DNA of 64,000 bases from Pomphorhynchus laevis (lineage: Eukaryota > Acanthocephala > Palaeacanthocephala > Echinorhynchida > Pomphorhynchidae). This document shows, piece by piece, positions 33,143 through 45,445 of this stretch. The stretch spans positions 1-64,000 of the forward strand of contig WNNJ02001681.1 in the NCBI GenBank assembly GCA_012934845.2, given 5' to 3'. Both the position numbers and the translations under genes were made by a program. Every line of letters starts with the position of its first letter. Position 1 is the first letter of the stretch. The notes below the pieces were generated by a model. That model saw only the letters and a program-made list of their open reading frames with translations. It searched no databases and was not told where the DNA came from.

Positions 33143-33797
33143 TTATTAAATTGGTTTTTTATATTACATATGCAAAAGCAGCTAAACTGTGAAAAACCGC
33201 TAGTTAAACAAAACGTTTATTTTCCAAGCGAATCAGAAATAATGAGGATATTGTTGAAATAATAAAAAAATACATTTTTGTGATAATATGCTTAATTATT
33301 AGTGCAGTAATTGAGGAATTAGTCCTATGTCGTAAAGCATCGCAATATTTTTCCATTTAGGTATTTTCTGTACATACAAATATTTTGCTACAAGTTTGAA
33401 TTCAGACTAAAATGAGTATAGACTGTAGGTAATTGATGATAAAGAATGAATTTTTGTAATCACCTAATTAAAGGATTAATTTATTTATAAAATGCTTGGT
33501 GTTACTTCATTTTCTACATATTCATATGAACGCCCATAATGCTATGTGTTGTTTAATGCATCTTCGTTACTGGCTAATGTAGTATGCAATGGGGATCTAG
33601 TGTTGTTGAATCATTTTTAACTTTTTTAAATAGACGTTTTCTACTTGTTAAGCGAAACTTACAACCTTATGTTTAAGTTTCTAACGTAATCAAATAGATT
33701 ATAATAAAAGAACAAAATTATAATTAGAAATAATTATATTGAAGATAACTAGATAGACTCGATCTAAATCTTATACCTGCTTAATGCGGACCTTAAG

Positions 33798-34015
33798 CGT
33801 TGAAGTTAAAAATGTTCGACAACTTTGTAAAGTGAGGCCGGCCTCCGCTGCAACAATATGGTAAGCAAACGCATTTTATTATCTTTTACTACTAATAGCT
33901 AAATATTTTTGTGATGAATAGCAACACGATGCTGGAAATTATAAACGGCATGCGTACCGTTTATTTTATTGGATTAATCTATCGAACGTTTAGTCCTTTC
34001 CTACCGAAGATCTAC
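33798..34015 (+). CDS. Host gene, candidate exons 1-2 (function unknown)
   Basis: Exon 33798-33860 (after CCTTAAG, before GTAAGC) reads VEVKNVRQLCKVRPASAAT in the only suitable frame, ending with two bases of a codon. Exon 33922-34015 (after GATGAATAG, before GTAATA) starts with one base and reads NTMLEIINGMRTVYFIGLIY and ends in phase 0. The phases join exactly (TG+C). An earlier small exon at 33323-33360 (SYVVKHRNIFPF) also fits in phase but has weak splice signals. The protein is not recognised. The hydrophobic stretch VYFIGLIY could be a buried helix. Support comes only from open frames, splice words and phase, so this is tentative. Confidence 0.4.
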
Positions 34016-35123
34016 GTAATATATTTAAGGAACTCTAAAAGTGTAATCGGTAATGTAAATCGAGTGTATGCTAATCTATTTCATTAAGATTTTATTCAAA
34101 CCTATCTTCAAAATATTTTAATTATTTACAATAACAAATCTAATTTAATGAAATTGTAATTTAATTTTGAAGCTTTATACTATATAAATTGTTTTGTTTT
34201 AAAGTTTTTAATCACAATAAATGTGACTTTAGATAAATCTATTTTGAACTAATTAACATCAATAGGTACAATACAGCTGTTGTGCAATGGAAATTTAAAT
34301 TACTTTATAGTTCAATTCTGCGATATTTGGTAAAAACGACTTTTATTTTAAATGCTTGTCATTGAAACTTATTAATCGTTAAATTGACATTCGGATCAGC
34401 AAAAACTGGACGGTTTGTTTGGGGGGCAAAATAATTTTATCCGCTGATCTTCATTGTCCTGAATAGAGATCAAGTAAAATAGCAAATGAATTTCAATTTG
34501 AAATATGTTTATGAAAATATAATTAATATATTATTTTGCAAGCAGGAACTTCTCAGTGAAATCTCAAGTATAACCAACTCTAAACAATCACTTATTGGTT
34601 ATGCTTGATGGCTTTAAACGTTTAATTATTTCGACGACAACAAAGTCTGATGGTTGATACTTATTAGACTTCAATATAAAACCGCATTCGAGGTTTTTTA
34701 TATTTTTCTTTTATTTATTCCAAAACACGTAATGTGTATTGAGGTAACTGTACATAAGTATACTTGAAAAAGACTATTCAAATCATAATAATCGCTTAAC
34801 AACTATTTTCCATCGTGCATATCAATGTTGTACTGGCCTTATTTGATATATTAAAAACTACCATCGTGATGCTATTTTAATACTAGGTGTAACAATCGAT
34901 GTAACAATCAATGTAACATTTACAATTGTAACATTTTTGTAATCATTTCAATCGATGTAACAATCAATGTAATTATCGTTATTAAATTGTGTCAAATGTT
35001 GCTTTTGTGAAATTTCATAATTTGACATGGCACTTGCATTTCTTGCTTTTAACATTAGTTTAATTTATTTGTGATAATTAATGGCATTTCAGCATTAATT
35101 TTAATTGAATTTTTGTTACTAAG

Positions 35124-35769
35124 ATCAAGCTAAAAGATTACTTAATTCTATTGAAAGTATTTATACTGAGCTATCTCAAGGAAAGATACCACTTACAATA
35201 CCGGTCGTTCATCAGAAAAGGTTAGTATTATCAATTCACATAATAAAAAAGGCTTTTTCGACAAATACAGACGAAATTGTCCAGCCAAACCAAATAAACC
35301 GCGGAGCGTGTTGTCCAACATTCAAAATTTATTCAAGAATAACAACGATACAATAGAACATCATGTAACTTTACTTTTGTTCCAATTCAATTTATTCTGT
35401 TTTCGATTATTAGCATTCGCAATCAATAAAACGAATTAACGAAAGTATGCATCATTTTGCTCACCTCCTACTGAAGTTACACTGTTCTAATTTAATTAAG
35501 CTACGATGGAAAACGCTACACCTGAATGTATTATGAACGATTACGAACGCTACAAAACTGATTACGTAAGATTTTGTGATTGATCGTTTGCTTGGTTTTA
35601 AAAACGCGTATGTTTAATTTTAAAGTTGCCGGCCTTAACAAACCAAGAAGCGGAAAATATCTTGAAAGATATTGAGTTGAGGTCAAGCTCGTCATCAACA
35701 GGAACTCTAACTTCAAGCGAAATATTCGGACCAATTTTTACAAATATCCCGCTTCAAAATATTGAGTAA
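35124..35769 (+). CDS. Host gene, candidate exons 3-5 (function unknown)
   Basis: Exon 35124-35220 (TTACTAAG | ... | GTTAGT) is phase-compatible with the upstream exon in the frame IKLKDYLILLKVF ... ERYHLQYRSF. A second frame (QAKRLLNSIESIYTELSQG) is also open. Exon 35501-35565 reads TMENATPECIMNDYERYKTD and is followed by a 60-bp intron (GTAAGA ... TTTTAAAG). Exon 35626 onward reads LPALTNQEAENILKDIEL, then SSSSSTGT and EIFGPIFTN. It either ends at the TAA at 35767-35769 or splices at GTAATT (35766), in which case it joins the exon at 38470 in phase (GA+A). The protein is acidic/Ser-rich and unrecognised. Confidence 0.5.
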
Positions 35770-36279
35770 TTAACAAACTAATGAGTATTAACAAACATTT
35801 TTGCTTAACTTCGAAACTAAACGAATAGGTTTGACGATAATCAATAGGATTAGTTTGCATTAGAAGTGTAGAAGATGTTAGCTTCGTGGTTATTTGTTTA
35901 AGATTTATAATTATAATACAGTGTAGATCAATATACTATGCAAGGCTTTTTAATCGGATCAGATTTGCCTCTATATTGATGATTTGTATAAAGCCACTTT
36001 TAAAACAAATGACGTCATTTTATGCATTGTTTACGTTTTGTTTATACAATACTTATCATATATTTAATTTTAAATTAAGCAAATTTATTGTAGAATTAAA
36101 AGGTTTTATTTCTTAAAAATACCGATTTTGCATCGGACAATCTATACTGTTATTTTTATCTTACATTACATATCCGTATTTTCTTAGAAAGCATAATTTG
36201 AAAATTGGTAACTATTTGAGCTTAGTGTAATTGGTGATAGAAAGCTAAAATATAAAATATAATAAGAGAAACATATTAA

Positions 36280-37590
36280 CCTTGCTGTTTCGTAATCCAC
36301 AGTTAACTTCTCTGGTCATTTCACTTGATTTCTCGTCGGCTTTTGACATTGTAGATCACCCTATTCGCATTCCTCTCCCTCGACATTCTTATAGTTTATC
36401 CAATTCGACTCTTTAATGGTTATCGTCATATCTTACTGGTCGCTCTGCCAATATATCATCCGACAATGCAGTTAGTGTATCGTTTTCTGTACCCCGTGAT
36501 GTACCGCAAGGTTCTGTGCTTTGCCCTATCTTGTTCTCCCTTTTTCCTTGGAGATCGCGGTACATTTTGCTTAGCATTCAAATGTAATGTCATACAATAT
36601 GCAGACGACATCCTTATTTATTCATCCGCATCCAATTAATCATTAACTTTTCTACTCGCCTCGGTTTCATCCTGCCGAGAATCCCTATCTCACCACCTTT
36701 CATCCTTTAAAATGGTATTTAATCCCACGAAATCTTGTGTTCTTTGAATCCACCCTTCCAGGATGCATATTTAATCTTATCCTTTTATCTTGTTCAATGG
36801 TCATCGCCTTCCTTGCGTAGTTTCACTAACATTTCTAAGTGTAATTATAAACTCCTATCTGGCGTTTTAATCATTTGCATTAAAAACAAATTCTTTCCTG
36901 CAATCCTATTCTCAGTGACATTCGTCGCATTCATAAAACCACCAATTTTTCCATTTTCAACACTAATGTACTCCATCTTTCTACCTCGTCTTGACTATTG
37001 CATCTCATTTTTTTTCAAACTCCCCATCTTGTGTTACTGCCCCTCTGTATCGCTTTCTTCGCACTGCAGCCCGAATACTTCTTCGACGCCGGCGTTTTAA
37101 CCCTATCTCCAATGAACTTATTAACCTTTATTGGCTCAATGTACAGAATCGAGTTTTATATTACTTTGCCGTTCTTGCTTTTCGTTTACTCTAGCATCCC
37201 TTTCTGAATTTTCACATATAAATAATTACACGGTGCTGAATATTTGTCATCCAGAGCACTTCGCTCAAACAATCAGTTACTGCTACACATTCTTCTTCAT
37301 CGAACGAATTTTGGCCTGCATTCCTGACTCATTTCTATGCGTCTCATTTGGAATTATCTTCCCCTCAAACTTCGTTGCCTGCACAACCTCACTACCTTAA
37401 AATACATGTTTCGCACCTTTCTACTGAGTAAACAGAATGCAGCTAAGCTAGCAATAATATCCGAATTTTTCATCGTAGCAACGTCGGCTACGTGGTAAGG
37501 ACTTCAATCACATCATTTATTATTTTTCAGTCATTTTTTAAGCGGCCTGTCTGCATGAGCCACTTAAAAAATTAATTAATCTATCTATAT
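36280..37590 (+). mobile_element. CR1/L2-like LINE fragment in a host intron
   Basis: Forward RT fragment: VISLDFSSAFDIVDH (motif A, 36320), SYLTGRSANISS, VPQGSVLCPILFSLF (motif B, 36495), a decayed catalytic strand near 36600, then the thumb (ARILLRRRRFNPISNELINLYWL, 37070-37140) and C-terminus ending at about 37400. The 3' end at about 37550-37570 reads GAGCCACTTAAAAAA, matching the 3' end of the LINE at 21.7 kb. Several frames; 5' truncated. Confidence 0.75.
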
Positions 37591-37943
37591 TAAAGAATAA
37601 ATTTTAATCTCCGCAAATTTGCTCGTTATTCATCTTTATTGCCAATAAATATTTTAAAAATAAAATGCACATAAGTTGTTGATTTGATAAATGAAGGATT
37701 TATATAATGAATTCTTTAACATCCCAGAATTGTTGATATAACCCTAGTGATATGTATCTAAGCTGTTTATGTAAAATGCATGTGTTTTCTGTTTGTTCTT
37801 CAATACATTCGCTATTTTTAAGTAATCGTTTGAAACCATTTATTTTCGAATTAACATTGTAAAGAAATTAATTCAATTTAACGTTTAAAAAGTTGCCAAA
37901 TGCAGAATATTCACATATACTTATTTTCTTATTAAATCTCGCG

Positions 37944-38090
37944 ATCATTTAAATTCAACTTGTACTCTTAAAATGTTTCTTCTAACTCTATATTTTGCTG
38001 TAAATGCGTATAAATCATTTAAATTCAAATTGTACTTTTAAGTCTTAAAATGCTTCTTCAAACTCTATATTCTGCCGTAAATGCGTATAA
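37944..38090 (+). repeat. 70-77 bp tandem duplication
   Basis: ATCATTTAAATTCAA ... GTAAATGCGTATAA occurs at 37944-38013 and again immediately at 38014-38090. The second copy has an 8-bp insertion (AAGTCTTA-type) and a few substitutions. Confidence 0.85.
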
Positions 38091-38469
38091 AGAGCCATCT
38101 TCTTTATTTTGAAGATTGTTTTCTAATTTTTAAAGCTGCTAATATTTGAATTTTATTGTTTTACGTTTATGTACTCAATTTTGATAATCGGGTGATTCGC
38201 GTTCAACACGTAATTAACATTTCCAATTAATTGCAGAACGTAAATCAATAATTCTATGCGAAAATCGAGTGCATTGATTTCTCGAAATGTATCAATTGCT
38301 TAAAATGCAATTGTAATTCATTGATCACTGCGCTAAAAACTAGAATTAAATTATTAATTTTATTTTTAAAATATTGTTGTTTTAAAAGAGTTTTTGTGTA
38401 TATCAGCATTTTGAATATGAATGGTTCTAAGTCAGTGTTCCTTTTGAAACAAATTATTGTGAGCTTTAG

Positions 38470-38614
38470 AAACGGCTTTTCAAAATCAATGATCGACAAG
38501 CTTAATAAAAAGCGGACCATTAAAAGACCAGATATTTTTACAGACATTGATAGAAGATCCGTAAGCTCCATTTCAGGAACAAGTATAATTGACGAGCCCT
38601 TAATCTTTGGCCCA
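38470..38614 (+). CDS. Host gene, candidate exon 6 (function unknown)
   Basis: Lies between GAGCTTTAG and the strong donor GTATGT. It begins with one base, then reads NGFSKSMIDKLNKKRTIKRP, DIFTDIDRRSVSSISGTS and ends LIFGP in phase 0, compatible with the exon at 47599. The acidic 'D-I-x-x-R-S-x-S-S-x-S-G-T ... F-G-P' string repeats the pattern in the exon at 35626 (DIEL-RSSSSSTGT ... FGP), suggesting both belong to one protein with a repeated motif. The upstream sequence in the same frame (38321-38469) is open but hydrophobic and probably intronic. Confidence 0.5.
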
Positions 38615-39404
38615 GTATGTGTTTAAATTTACTAAATAATTAAATTTATAAATTTAAAAATTTAAATTTATTTCAGTAAAGTTATAATTTACTGTAAAAG
38701 CTAGTACATTTAATTCATGCAAAAAGCTGAAATTTTATTAACAACGTGTGTCTTATCAGATTAAAAAATAAATATTAGGTTATCTTAGTTCTCGTTAAAA
38801 TGATTAATATACTTTTATATACACACTGTCTTAGAATGAAAAAAAATATCTTCAATGGAAATTGCTACGTTGCCTGTTATCGTCTTCAGATGTTCCACAA
38901 TCCAATAAAGCTAAAGACATACTAAAGATATGTTTACTGTTATGTAATATATTAACCCAAGTCCATGTTATTTAAATGAACAGGCAATGCAGTCACGACA
39001 TTGAATTTATCGGATTTTGTAATACTCTACTGATTTTATAACCGAGTCTACTTATTTTGTATTTCATTGCATTTAAACTTAAATTATTATTATAAGTTAT
39101 TATTATTAAGTTTAGTATATTAATGTACACATAAGTTTAATTTCCATACTAAATTTGATTTATTTTAAAATTTAAAATACAGCCTACGTGCATGGGAACA
39201 TACACTTTATTACTTACATTAACTTTCCCAATAAATGAATTATTATATACTAGAACTACAAACAACTAAAAAGATACATTTCTAATAAAGTTTGCTTTGT
39301 AATTTCATAATTGGTAGCAATTTTTATTGTCATGATATCCGCATTCTGCTTAACATCAGTAAAAGGACTGGAAATCGATTCCGACAAGCGGGAAGTCAAA
39401 AATA

Positions 39405-39605
39405 ATAAATCAGATAAGCTAACTGAGTCTACGTATTCTGTACTATTTTTAATAAACAAACATACTAATAAATAAAATAAATAATTATAAATAATATAGG
39501 ACTTTATAAATTTATATTCACATAGAGTTTTAATTTAAAATTAAGTAAAAAAATATGAATTGACTAATATTGACGATGTATCAGAATAAGGATTAGAAAA
39601 ATAAA
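39405..39605 (-). mobile_element. Naiad 3' tail, minus strand
   Basis: Begins with the reverse complement of the 3' terminus (GCTAACTGAGTCTACGTA at about 39417-39434), continues through AT-rich 3'-UTR and the ATGAATTGACTAAT hairpin region, and stops at ATTAG before the pseudoknot. Confidence 0.65.
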
Positions 39606-39794
39606 CTGTACAGTTTTGCATAACAATACAAACACGAATTTTGCTGTCTATTAGCAACAAGCAATTGCGTTCTAGAAAATTCCATTACACAACATTTGTT
39701 ATTCATAATATATCCGTAAAATTTTCCTTACAAAAGGGGGGATTTTTAAAAAATTTAAAATTCTTAATTTTTTTATATTTATTAAATGGAACAA

Positions 39795-40190
39795 AAGAAA
39801 CGAGAATTCATTCTATAAAAAAGGTTCAGTTCAATATTATAATAGCTGCTGCTATCATCAAAAACTTTACTTTCACAGCAAGCAAAAGTTTCTTATATTG
39901 CAATTTTATGTTAAAATTTTAGTTTTATGAAAAATTTTACAGTTATATTTTAGTTAATAATAATTCTATAAATTGGTGTCTTAATAAAGTGGACTGGACT
40001 AATTTGTTAATTCTTTGTACTCTAAGATTTAATTTTATATTCGGATATCAAATGTGGGACCAGGTAGATAGAACCTATTGAATAAATTTATATATAAAAA
40101 TATAATATTGAATATTATTACAGATGTTACAATTTATAATAAAAAGTTACCTAAATTACATAATATTTTCAAATTAAAACCGAAATTGTT
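39795..40190 (-). mobile_element. PLE terminal sequence (inverted) with nearby PLE RT scrap
   Basis: On the minus strand, 39935-39795 reads a GATGATAGCAGCAGCTATTA hammerhead-like segment followed by ATATTGAACTGAACC. The same 140 bp occurs in the opposite orientation at 45985-46125. On the plus strand, 40088-40190 carries a PLE piece reading ITDVTIYNKK and FKLKPKLF, which is repeated directly at 40748-40852. These parts bracket the PLE that the LINE at 40936-45261 interrupted. Confidence 0.5.
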
Positions 40191-40254
40191 TTGACCGTTT
40201 AGTATATTATATTCAAATAAAAAGCTAAATGTTTACTATCCATCAATAAAATTT

Positions 40255-40360
40255 TTATAATATTTATTACTCATACATAAATGTCTTTTCCCTTTATATT
40301 TTAAATAAATTTTTAATATTATTGTGTTGATTTGTATATTGTAAATTTAATATTTTAATA
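40255..40360 (-). mobile_element. Naiad C-terminal scrap, minus strand
   Basis: About 100 bp resemble, in reverse complement, the end of the Naiad coding region (the segment coding KYINQHNNIKNKFKL). Strongly decayed. Confidence 0.4.
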
Positions 40361-40747
40361 ATATTTTGTTGATGTATAATTCTACATTATGAGAAAAAGA
40401 AAAAAATATCAAACATGCTTAAAAATTAGCAGAAAATAATTATGTATTATCAATAATACATAGTTGCAGTATTTATGACAGAGATTATATTACCAGGAAA
40501 GCAAAATCCACAGGTCAATAATAAATTGTCAGTAGAACAAATCAGATGACTGATAATTTTATAGGAAGATACATTTTATCTTCCTATAAAAGTTGCGCTT
40601 GTTGGGATAAACATGTTACACCTTCTAAGCAAAACATTTATATTGGAATTGATTTTATAAAAACGAAAAATTGAATTCCTTATTTAATAATTTTTTATAT
40701 AAAAATAAAATAAGCGGACCCCGCCACCATACGGGACAAACTCTGCA

Positions 40748-40935
40748 GAAAAGATAAAATATTCAATAATATTACTGATGTCACAATTTATAATAAAAAT
40801 GACCTAAATTACATAATATTTTCAAATTAAAACCGAAATTTAATAATTCTTCTGTTGTTTATAAGATACCATGTAGTAACTGTTCCGCCTCTTGTATCGG
40901 TCAAACGCATCTCACTACATGAATTTTTTCAAACT
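40748..40935 (+). mobile_element. C-terminal-EN PLE: start of GIY-YIG domain, split by a LINE
   Basis: Reads FKLKPKFNNSSVVYKIPCSN and CSASCIGQTHLTT, the canonical PLE nuclease start (V-Y-x-I-x-C-x-x-C ... Y/C-I-G-Q-T). It is interrupted near 40935. The second half of the domain continues at 45262. Together they show a single nuclease domain carrying a LINE insertion. Confidence 0.6.
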
Positions 40936-43900
40936 GGTTAAAATATCTTGATTTAAATACTTACAATAGTCCAGCTCTCGGATCGTCCTGCTTTCGGATA
41001 AGACCAACAACAGCTTAAACAACTACAGCTAAAATACACAATACATGTGCTGTTCTGAAAGTCAACTAATCGGTTTTAAGGTATTTGAATGGCATCTCAT
41101 ACTTTATCAAATATGCGATGCTGTCCTTGTAATGAACCTTCGCAGTTTGTAAGGCATGTATTTGTGTTCGCAGCGGTCTAAACTGTACCAATTGCATTGC
41201 TCCGAAATGTTCAAACCGTAGTTCAAGTGCTACTATCCACCCAAACGCTATTTCAGTCGACAGATCGATGATCAAGTTGCCAACAGTGATGCAGACTGGC
41301 AGCTCAATCAATTCTTCAACGACTATGCACCTTAGCAGCTTTCAACCAAGCACATATTTTCCTTTGTATTCAACTGATCCTAGCACGTTTGCTACAGGCA
41401 AGTTAGATACAGCTGATTAATTTTATAACCCTTGATATCAAATCTTCAATTCATGGTTGCACTCTGAGAAACTTTGTGAAAGCTACTCGTCGCGTTGATT
41501 GATATTTCTTTCTGTGGGAGTTCCACTGTAGATATTGTTCAGCACAACGCTTATCATCAATTAAAGAAGTTGTTAAACGCTCACGAATAAGCATGCAAAC
41601 CGTTCGTGTAATGTAATCATTAGAGGGTTTCCTATTTCATCTAATGATCAAGACGTCGTCAAGAACATTTTCTCTGAAATCGGGATAAATCTATCAACAT
41701 GTCGGATCTTCGACTCAAACGATTTTCAGCTAAACGAATTGATATTTATTCATAGTTGCTTGTTTCAAATAACGAATCGATATTACGCCAAGCACTTTCC
41801 TATTATAGTAAGCTACAAAATTCACCTAGCTTTCCAAGAGTATATCTAATTTCTGATATGTCGCCAGTAGAACGTGATGGTTACAAAAATCTCTGTACCA
41901 AACTTAACGAAAATTGAAACACTAGCCGTTCCTCTACTTTCATTATACGTAATAATAGGGTTATACGAACTCGTAAACTGAAAACAAACCAAGACCATAA
42001 CAAAACTGCGAGTTTATCCAGCTTCCAGATTTGACTATCGAAGACTTCAAATCCATTATATTATCCAGTAAATCCTCCAGTTCTTCCTCCAGTATATCCT
42101 CCAGTAAATCAGCCAGTCTATCATCTAGCACATTATCCAGTTTACCACCCGTTAAATCCTTCAAGAAATTCTCAAGTAAATCATCCAGTAAATCTCCCAC
42201 TATATACTCCAGTTGATTCTCAAGTAAATACTCAAATAAATTATCCAGTTAATCCTCCATTATATCTTTCGGTAAACTCTCCAGTAATTCCTTCAGTAAA
42301 TCGTCAAGAAAATTCTCAAGTAAAGCTTTCGGTAACTCCTCTAGCAAATCTCCCGGTAAGTCATCCAGTGTATCTTCAAATTGACTTGACGCCGCTGCTT
42401 CCCAAGTTGTCCTGGAAATTGGCCTTCTTAAATATCCGCTCTCTTAGTAAAAAAAGTTGATTCAGTATATGATATTTTCCTTCATAAATCTTTGAATGTT
42501 TTGTGTTTAACTGAATCTTGACACGTTGATCAGAATGGTCACTCTATTAAATGCCTCCGCTCTTTAAACCTCTTTGTGGTTAATAAGGCTCGTCAACTAT
42601 CTTTCAGTTCAAATAGATCAATAAATTAAGGTGATCTTAAGCTTTCCCTCGCTATTGATCTAAGTTGCAATCGTTATCGTTGCCATATGTTATTCTTACT
42701 TTCGAACTACTTGGGTTCCATGTAAAAGTTGGCTCGTTGTTTCTTCATATCTACTTATTCTATCGACCTAAATCATGCCGTCTGTCAGAATCTCTTTTCT
42801 GTGAATTGTCAAACTTACCTTCTTTCATCTTCCTATCCGGTTGATCTTGTGTTGTACTAGGTGATATAAATGTTCGCTTAAACCGTCCTTGTGATTCTAA
42901 TATCCTAAAGACGATTTCTACATTTAATGATTATGATTTTCAAATCATATCTCCTCATTATTTTTCTTGACCGGTATCCTTTATATTGTTGCCCTACCTT
43001 CGTGTATTGCCTTGTCTTCATTGTGTATATATGATGCCGCTTTATCTGACCATTTTCTTGTTACATGTTCTCTCCCTCTGTTAAAAATCAATGTTCCTGC
43101 AACAATTATCTCTTGTCGTCCTTGGAAATTCCTCGATTTTTCCCTTCGTTCTCATTTCAACCGCTCTTCGTTAATGTATCTTTCTATCTACCAATCAATT
43201 AATTACTTTTGTACAATCTTTAACCATGTATTTTGCTCTATCCTTGATGAAATTATTCTCCTTAAAACGTTGGATCTATCCTCAATGAAATTATTCGCCT
43301 TAAGAAATTGGCTCAATCTCGTTACTATCGTGCAACATGGTTAGACTCAGAGTGTGTGACTGCAAAACGTATCCTCGTTGTTCTTACAGAACTTATCATC
43401 GTTATCTCAGACTATCTTCAGCACTTGACTCCTCCGTTTATCGTAACCAATTTTTTGCTCTTGGTCGTTCGCATAGGCAATTTCTGCGTTCTAAGACAGT
43501 TTTTGGCGAAACAATATGGCTTCCGCTAATGACTCTTGAACTAAATATAAAACTCGTAATTCTCTACTTTCTCGTTCCTCTGTCATCTCCACTCTTGATC
43601 CTTCTCAATTCTCCGATTACCTAATTTCAAAAACAATTTCTCTTATTGCTTCGATCATCGTCCTTCCACAAACTTCTTGTATCCCGTCTATTCGTATCCA
43701 TGAGCCCTTTTACCTACTTGCGGTATCTGAAGATGAGTTATCTTGTCTTCTTATTTTGTCAACATGTAATCATCTCCTGCCGATCCTATCCGTACTCGAA
43801 TTCTCAAATTGTTGTTCACTGACTTTATACCTTTTATTACCAGTCTCTTTAATTCGTCGATCCGGTTCGGAATATTTTCTGTTCTTTGGAAAACGTCCAT

Positions 43901-45261
43901 TGTTCGTCCCCTACTTAAAAATACCCTCTTCATCTGATCGCCCAATATCAATTTTACCAACCTTATCTGAAATTCTTGAACACCTTGTCTTAGAGCAGAT
44001 CAACAGGTATCTCTCTTCATCGCAACTCTACCCTTCCTTTCAGTCTATTTTCCGCTCCAATCATTCCACCGAATTATCATGTCATAATATTTTCTGATCT
44101 GCTCTCTGCTCGTGACAAAGGACTACTTTGTAGTGTGGTACTATCGCTCGATCTTTCATCTGCATTCGACATTGCCGATTACCAAATCCTTCTTTATCGT
44201 CTTCACTATCATTATGGTTTCTCTTCGTTTACCTTGGTTTGACTCTCTTCGTATCTCTCCCATCGATCATTTTCTGTTCATTCTAACTCATTGTCTTCTC
44301 CTTTATCTTTTTTCTCTTGTATTGTACCTCAAGGTTCAGTACTTGATCCTATTCTCGTTTACGCTTATTCTTGGAGATTTATCTTTTATAACTAATAAAT
44401 TCTGCTTCAAGTATTTCAGTACTCTGATGATATACTTTATTATCCACACTCGTCTCCTCATTTCCTAAGCCAACTTGTCATATCATCGTCGAATTTTCTT
44501 CGTGCTCGATCAGAACATCTAATTTCTTTCAAAAGTTTCTCAATCATACAAAATCTAATGTGTTATGGATTTGATCCTCCTCCTTTCTGTATCTACTCCT
44601 CTGTATCTTCAGACCACAATTATTGCTGCTGTAGATAAACTAGTATTTCTAGGTGTCCTTTCATTGGTGATAAAACTAGATCTTCAAATATTCTTCCCCG
44701 TGATATTCGTCTCGACAGAGATTCTCTAGATTTTAGTTCATGTACGTATCTTATCTCCTCCTTTTTCCGGCGTATTAATCACTGTTTTAGCCTTTTCGTC
44801 TTCTCTTCTAAGTCATCCCTTAAACCTCTTCATCGCCTCATTAACACTTCGTAAATTCGATCATATATCTTCCTATTTATCAAAACTTGGATGGCTAAGT
44901 ATTGAGCATCGCGTTTGTCTTCGTCTGCTTTGCCTGACTTATCGCCTTCTCCATTGTAATTCTCCTTCTTATCTTTATTTGCCAACTCTAAGTGAATCTC
45001 GCTATCTTTCTACTCACCTACGTTCCTGTGATTATCTTCTGCTACACGTACCTATTCACTCAACCAACTTCGGCCGTCGATCCCTACATATCGCTGCTCC
45101 TCTCCTTTGGAATCCCCTACATGATCACCTGTGATCTTCATCCTCACTCATTTTCTTCGAAAAGCAACTACGTTCAATGCTTGTAAACGAGCAACTAGTG
45201 TTCTCAATCTGTATCGCTTTTGTGGGCTTGTAAGCACACAGACTGTGTGCATTTGCCACAT
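40936..45261 (+). mobile_element. CR1/L2-like LINE inserted in a PLE nuclease domain
   Basis: Forward element of about 4.3 kb. ORF1 remnants at 41080-42000 include a Cys-rich CCPCNEPSQF (near 41120), DMSPVERDGYKNLC and FIIRNNRVI (41935). A 12-bp minisatellite follows. AP-endonuclease motifs: LNIRSLSKK (42430), LCLTES (42500), LGDINVRL (42860) and DHFLVTC (43050). RT: LVLEQINRYL near 43990, then IVPQGSVLDPIL (44325), with the rest decayed. The 3' end (about 45245) reads TTTGCCACATTAAAAAA, like the LINE at 21.7 kb. Frames are interrupted throughout, so it is long dead. Both ends are defined by the interrupted PLE. Confidence 0.75.
42055..42395 (+). repeat. Degenerate 12-bp minisatellite
   Basis: About 28 imperfect units of consensus TCCAGTAAATCC. 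A period of 12 (a multiple of three) keeps one frame open as Ser/Lys tetrads (SSKS) on the plus strand and as acidic Leu tetrads (DLLE) on the minus strand. It sits between the ORF1 end (IRNNR) and the AP-endonuclease start of the surrounding LINE. Confidence 0.85.
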
Positions 45262-45445
45262 TAAAAAATTTGCCTTTAAAAAATATAACATAAAACGGGG
45301 TAATATGATAAGTGCTTTAACACAACATGCATTAGATTTAGAACATAATGTTAATTTTGATTTGGACTATATTAAATCGTATGAAAGTAATTATCTTTCG
45401 AGTATTACACAGGAGGTTTATTTTATAAATAAAGAATGACGTGAT
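45262..45445 (+). mobile_element. C-terminal-EN PLE: end of GIY-YIG domain
   Basis: Reads FAFKKYNIKRGNMISALTQH, LDLEHNVNFD and YESNYLSSITQEVYFI, the later half of the PLE nuclease (basic helix, catalytic His region, terminal Glu helix), ending at TGA near 45439. It continues the domain begun at 40748-40935. Confidence 0.6.

Noticed and set aside
35124-35355. Alternative open frame QAKRLLNSIESIYTELSQG continuing past the donor to 35355
   Set aside because: Attractive composition, but it does not fit the phase of either neighbouring exon; kept only as an alternative.
41066-41311. 81-codon minus-strand frame
   Set aside because: Shadow of decayed LINE ORF1 sequence on the plus strand.
42055-42395. 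CRISPR-like array
   Set aside because: Units are 12 bp without spacers; it is a minisatellite in a LINE of a eukaryotic genome.
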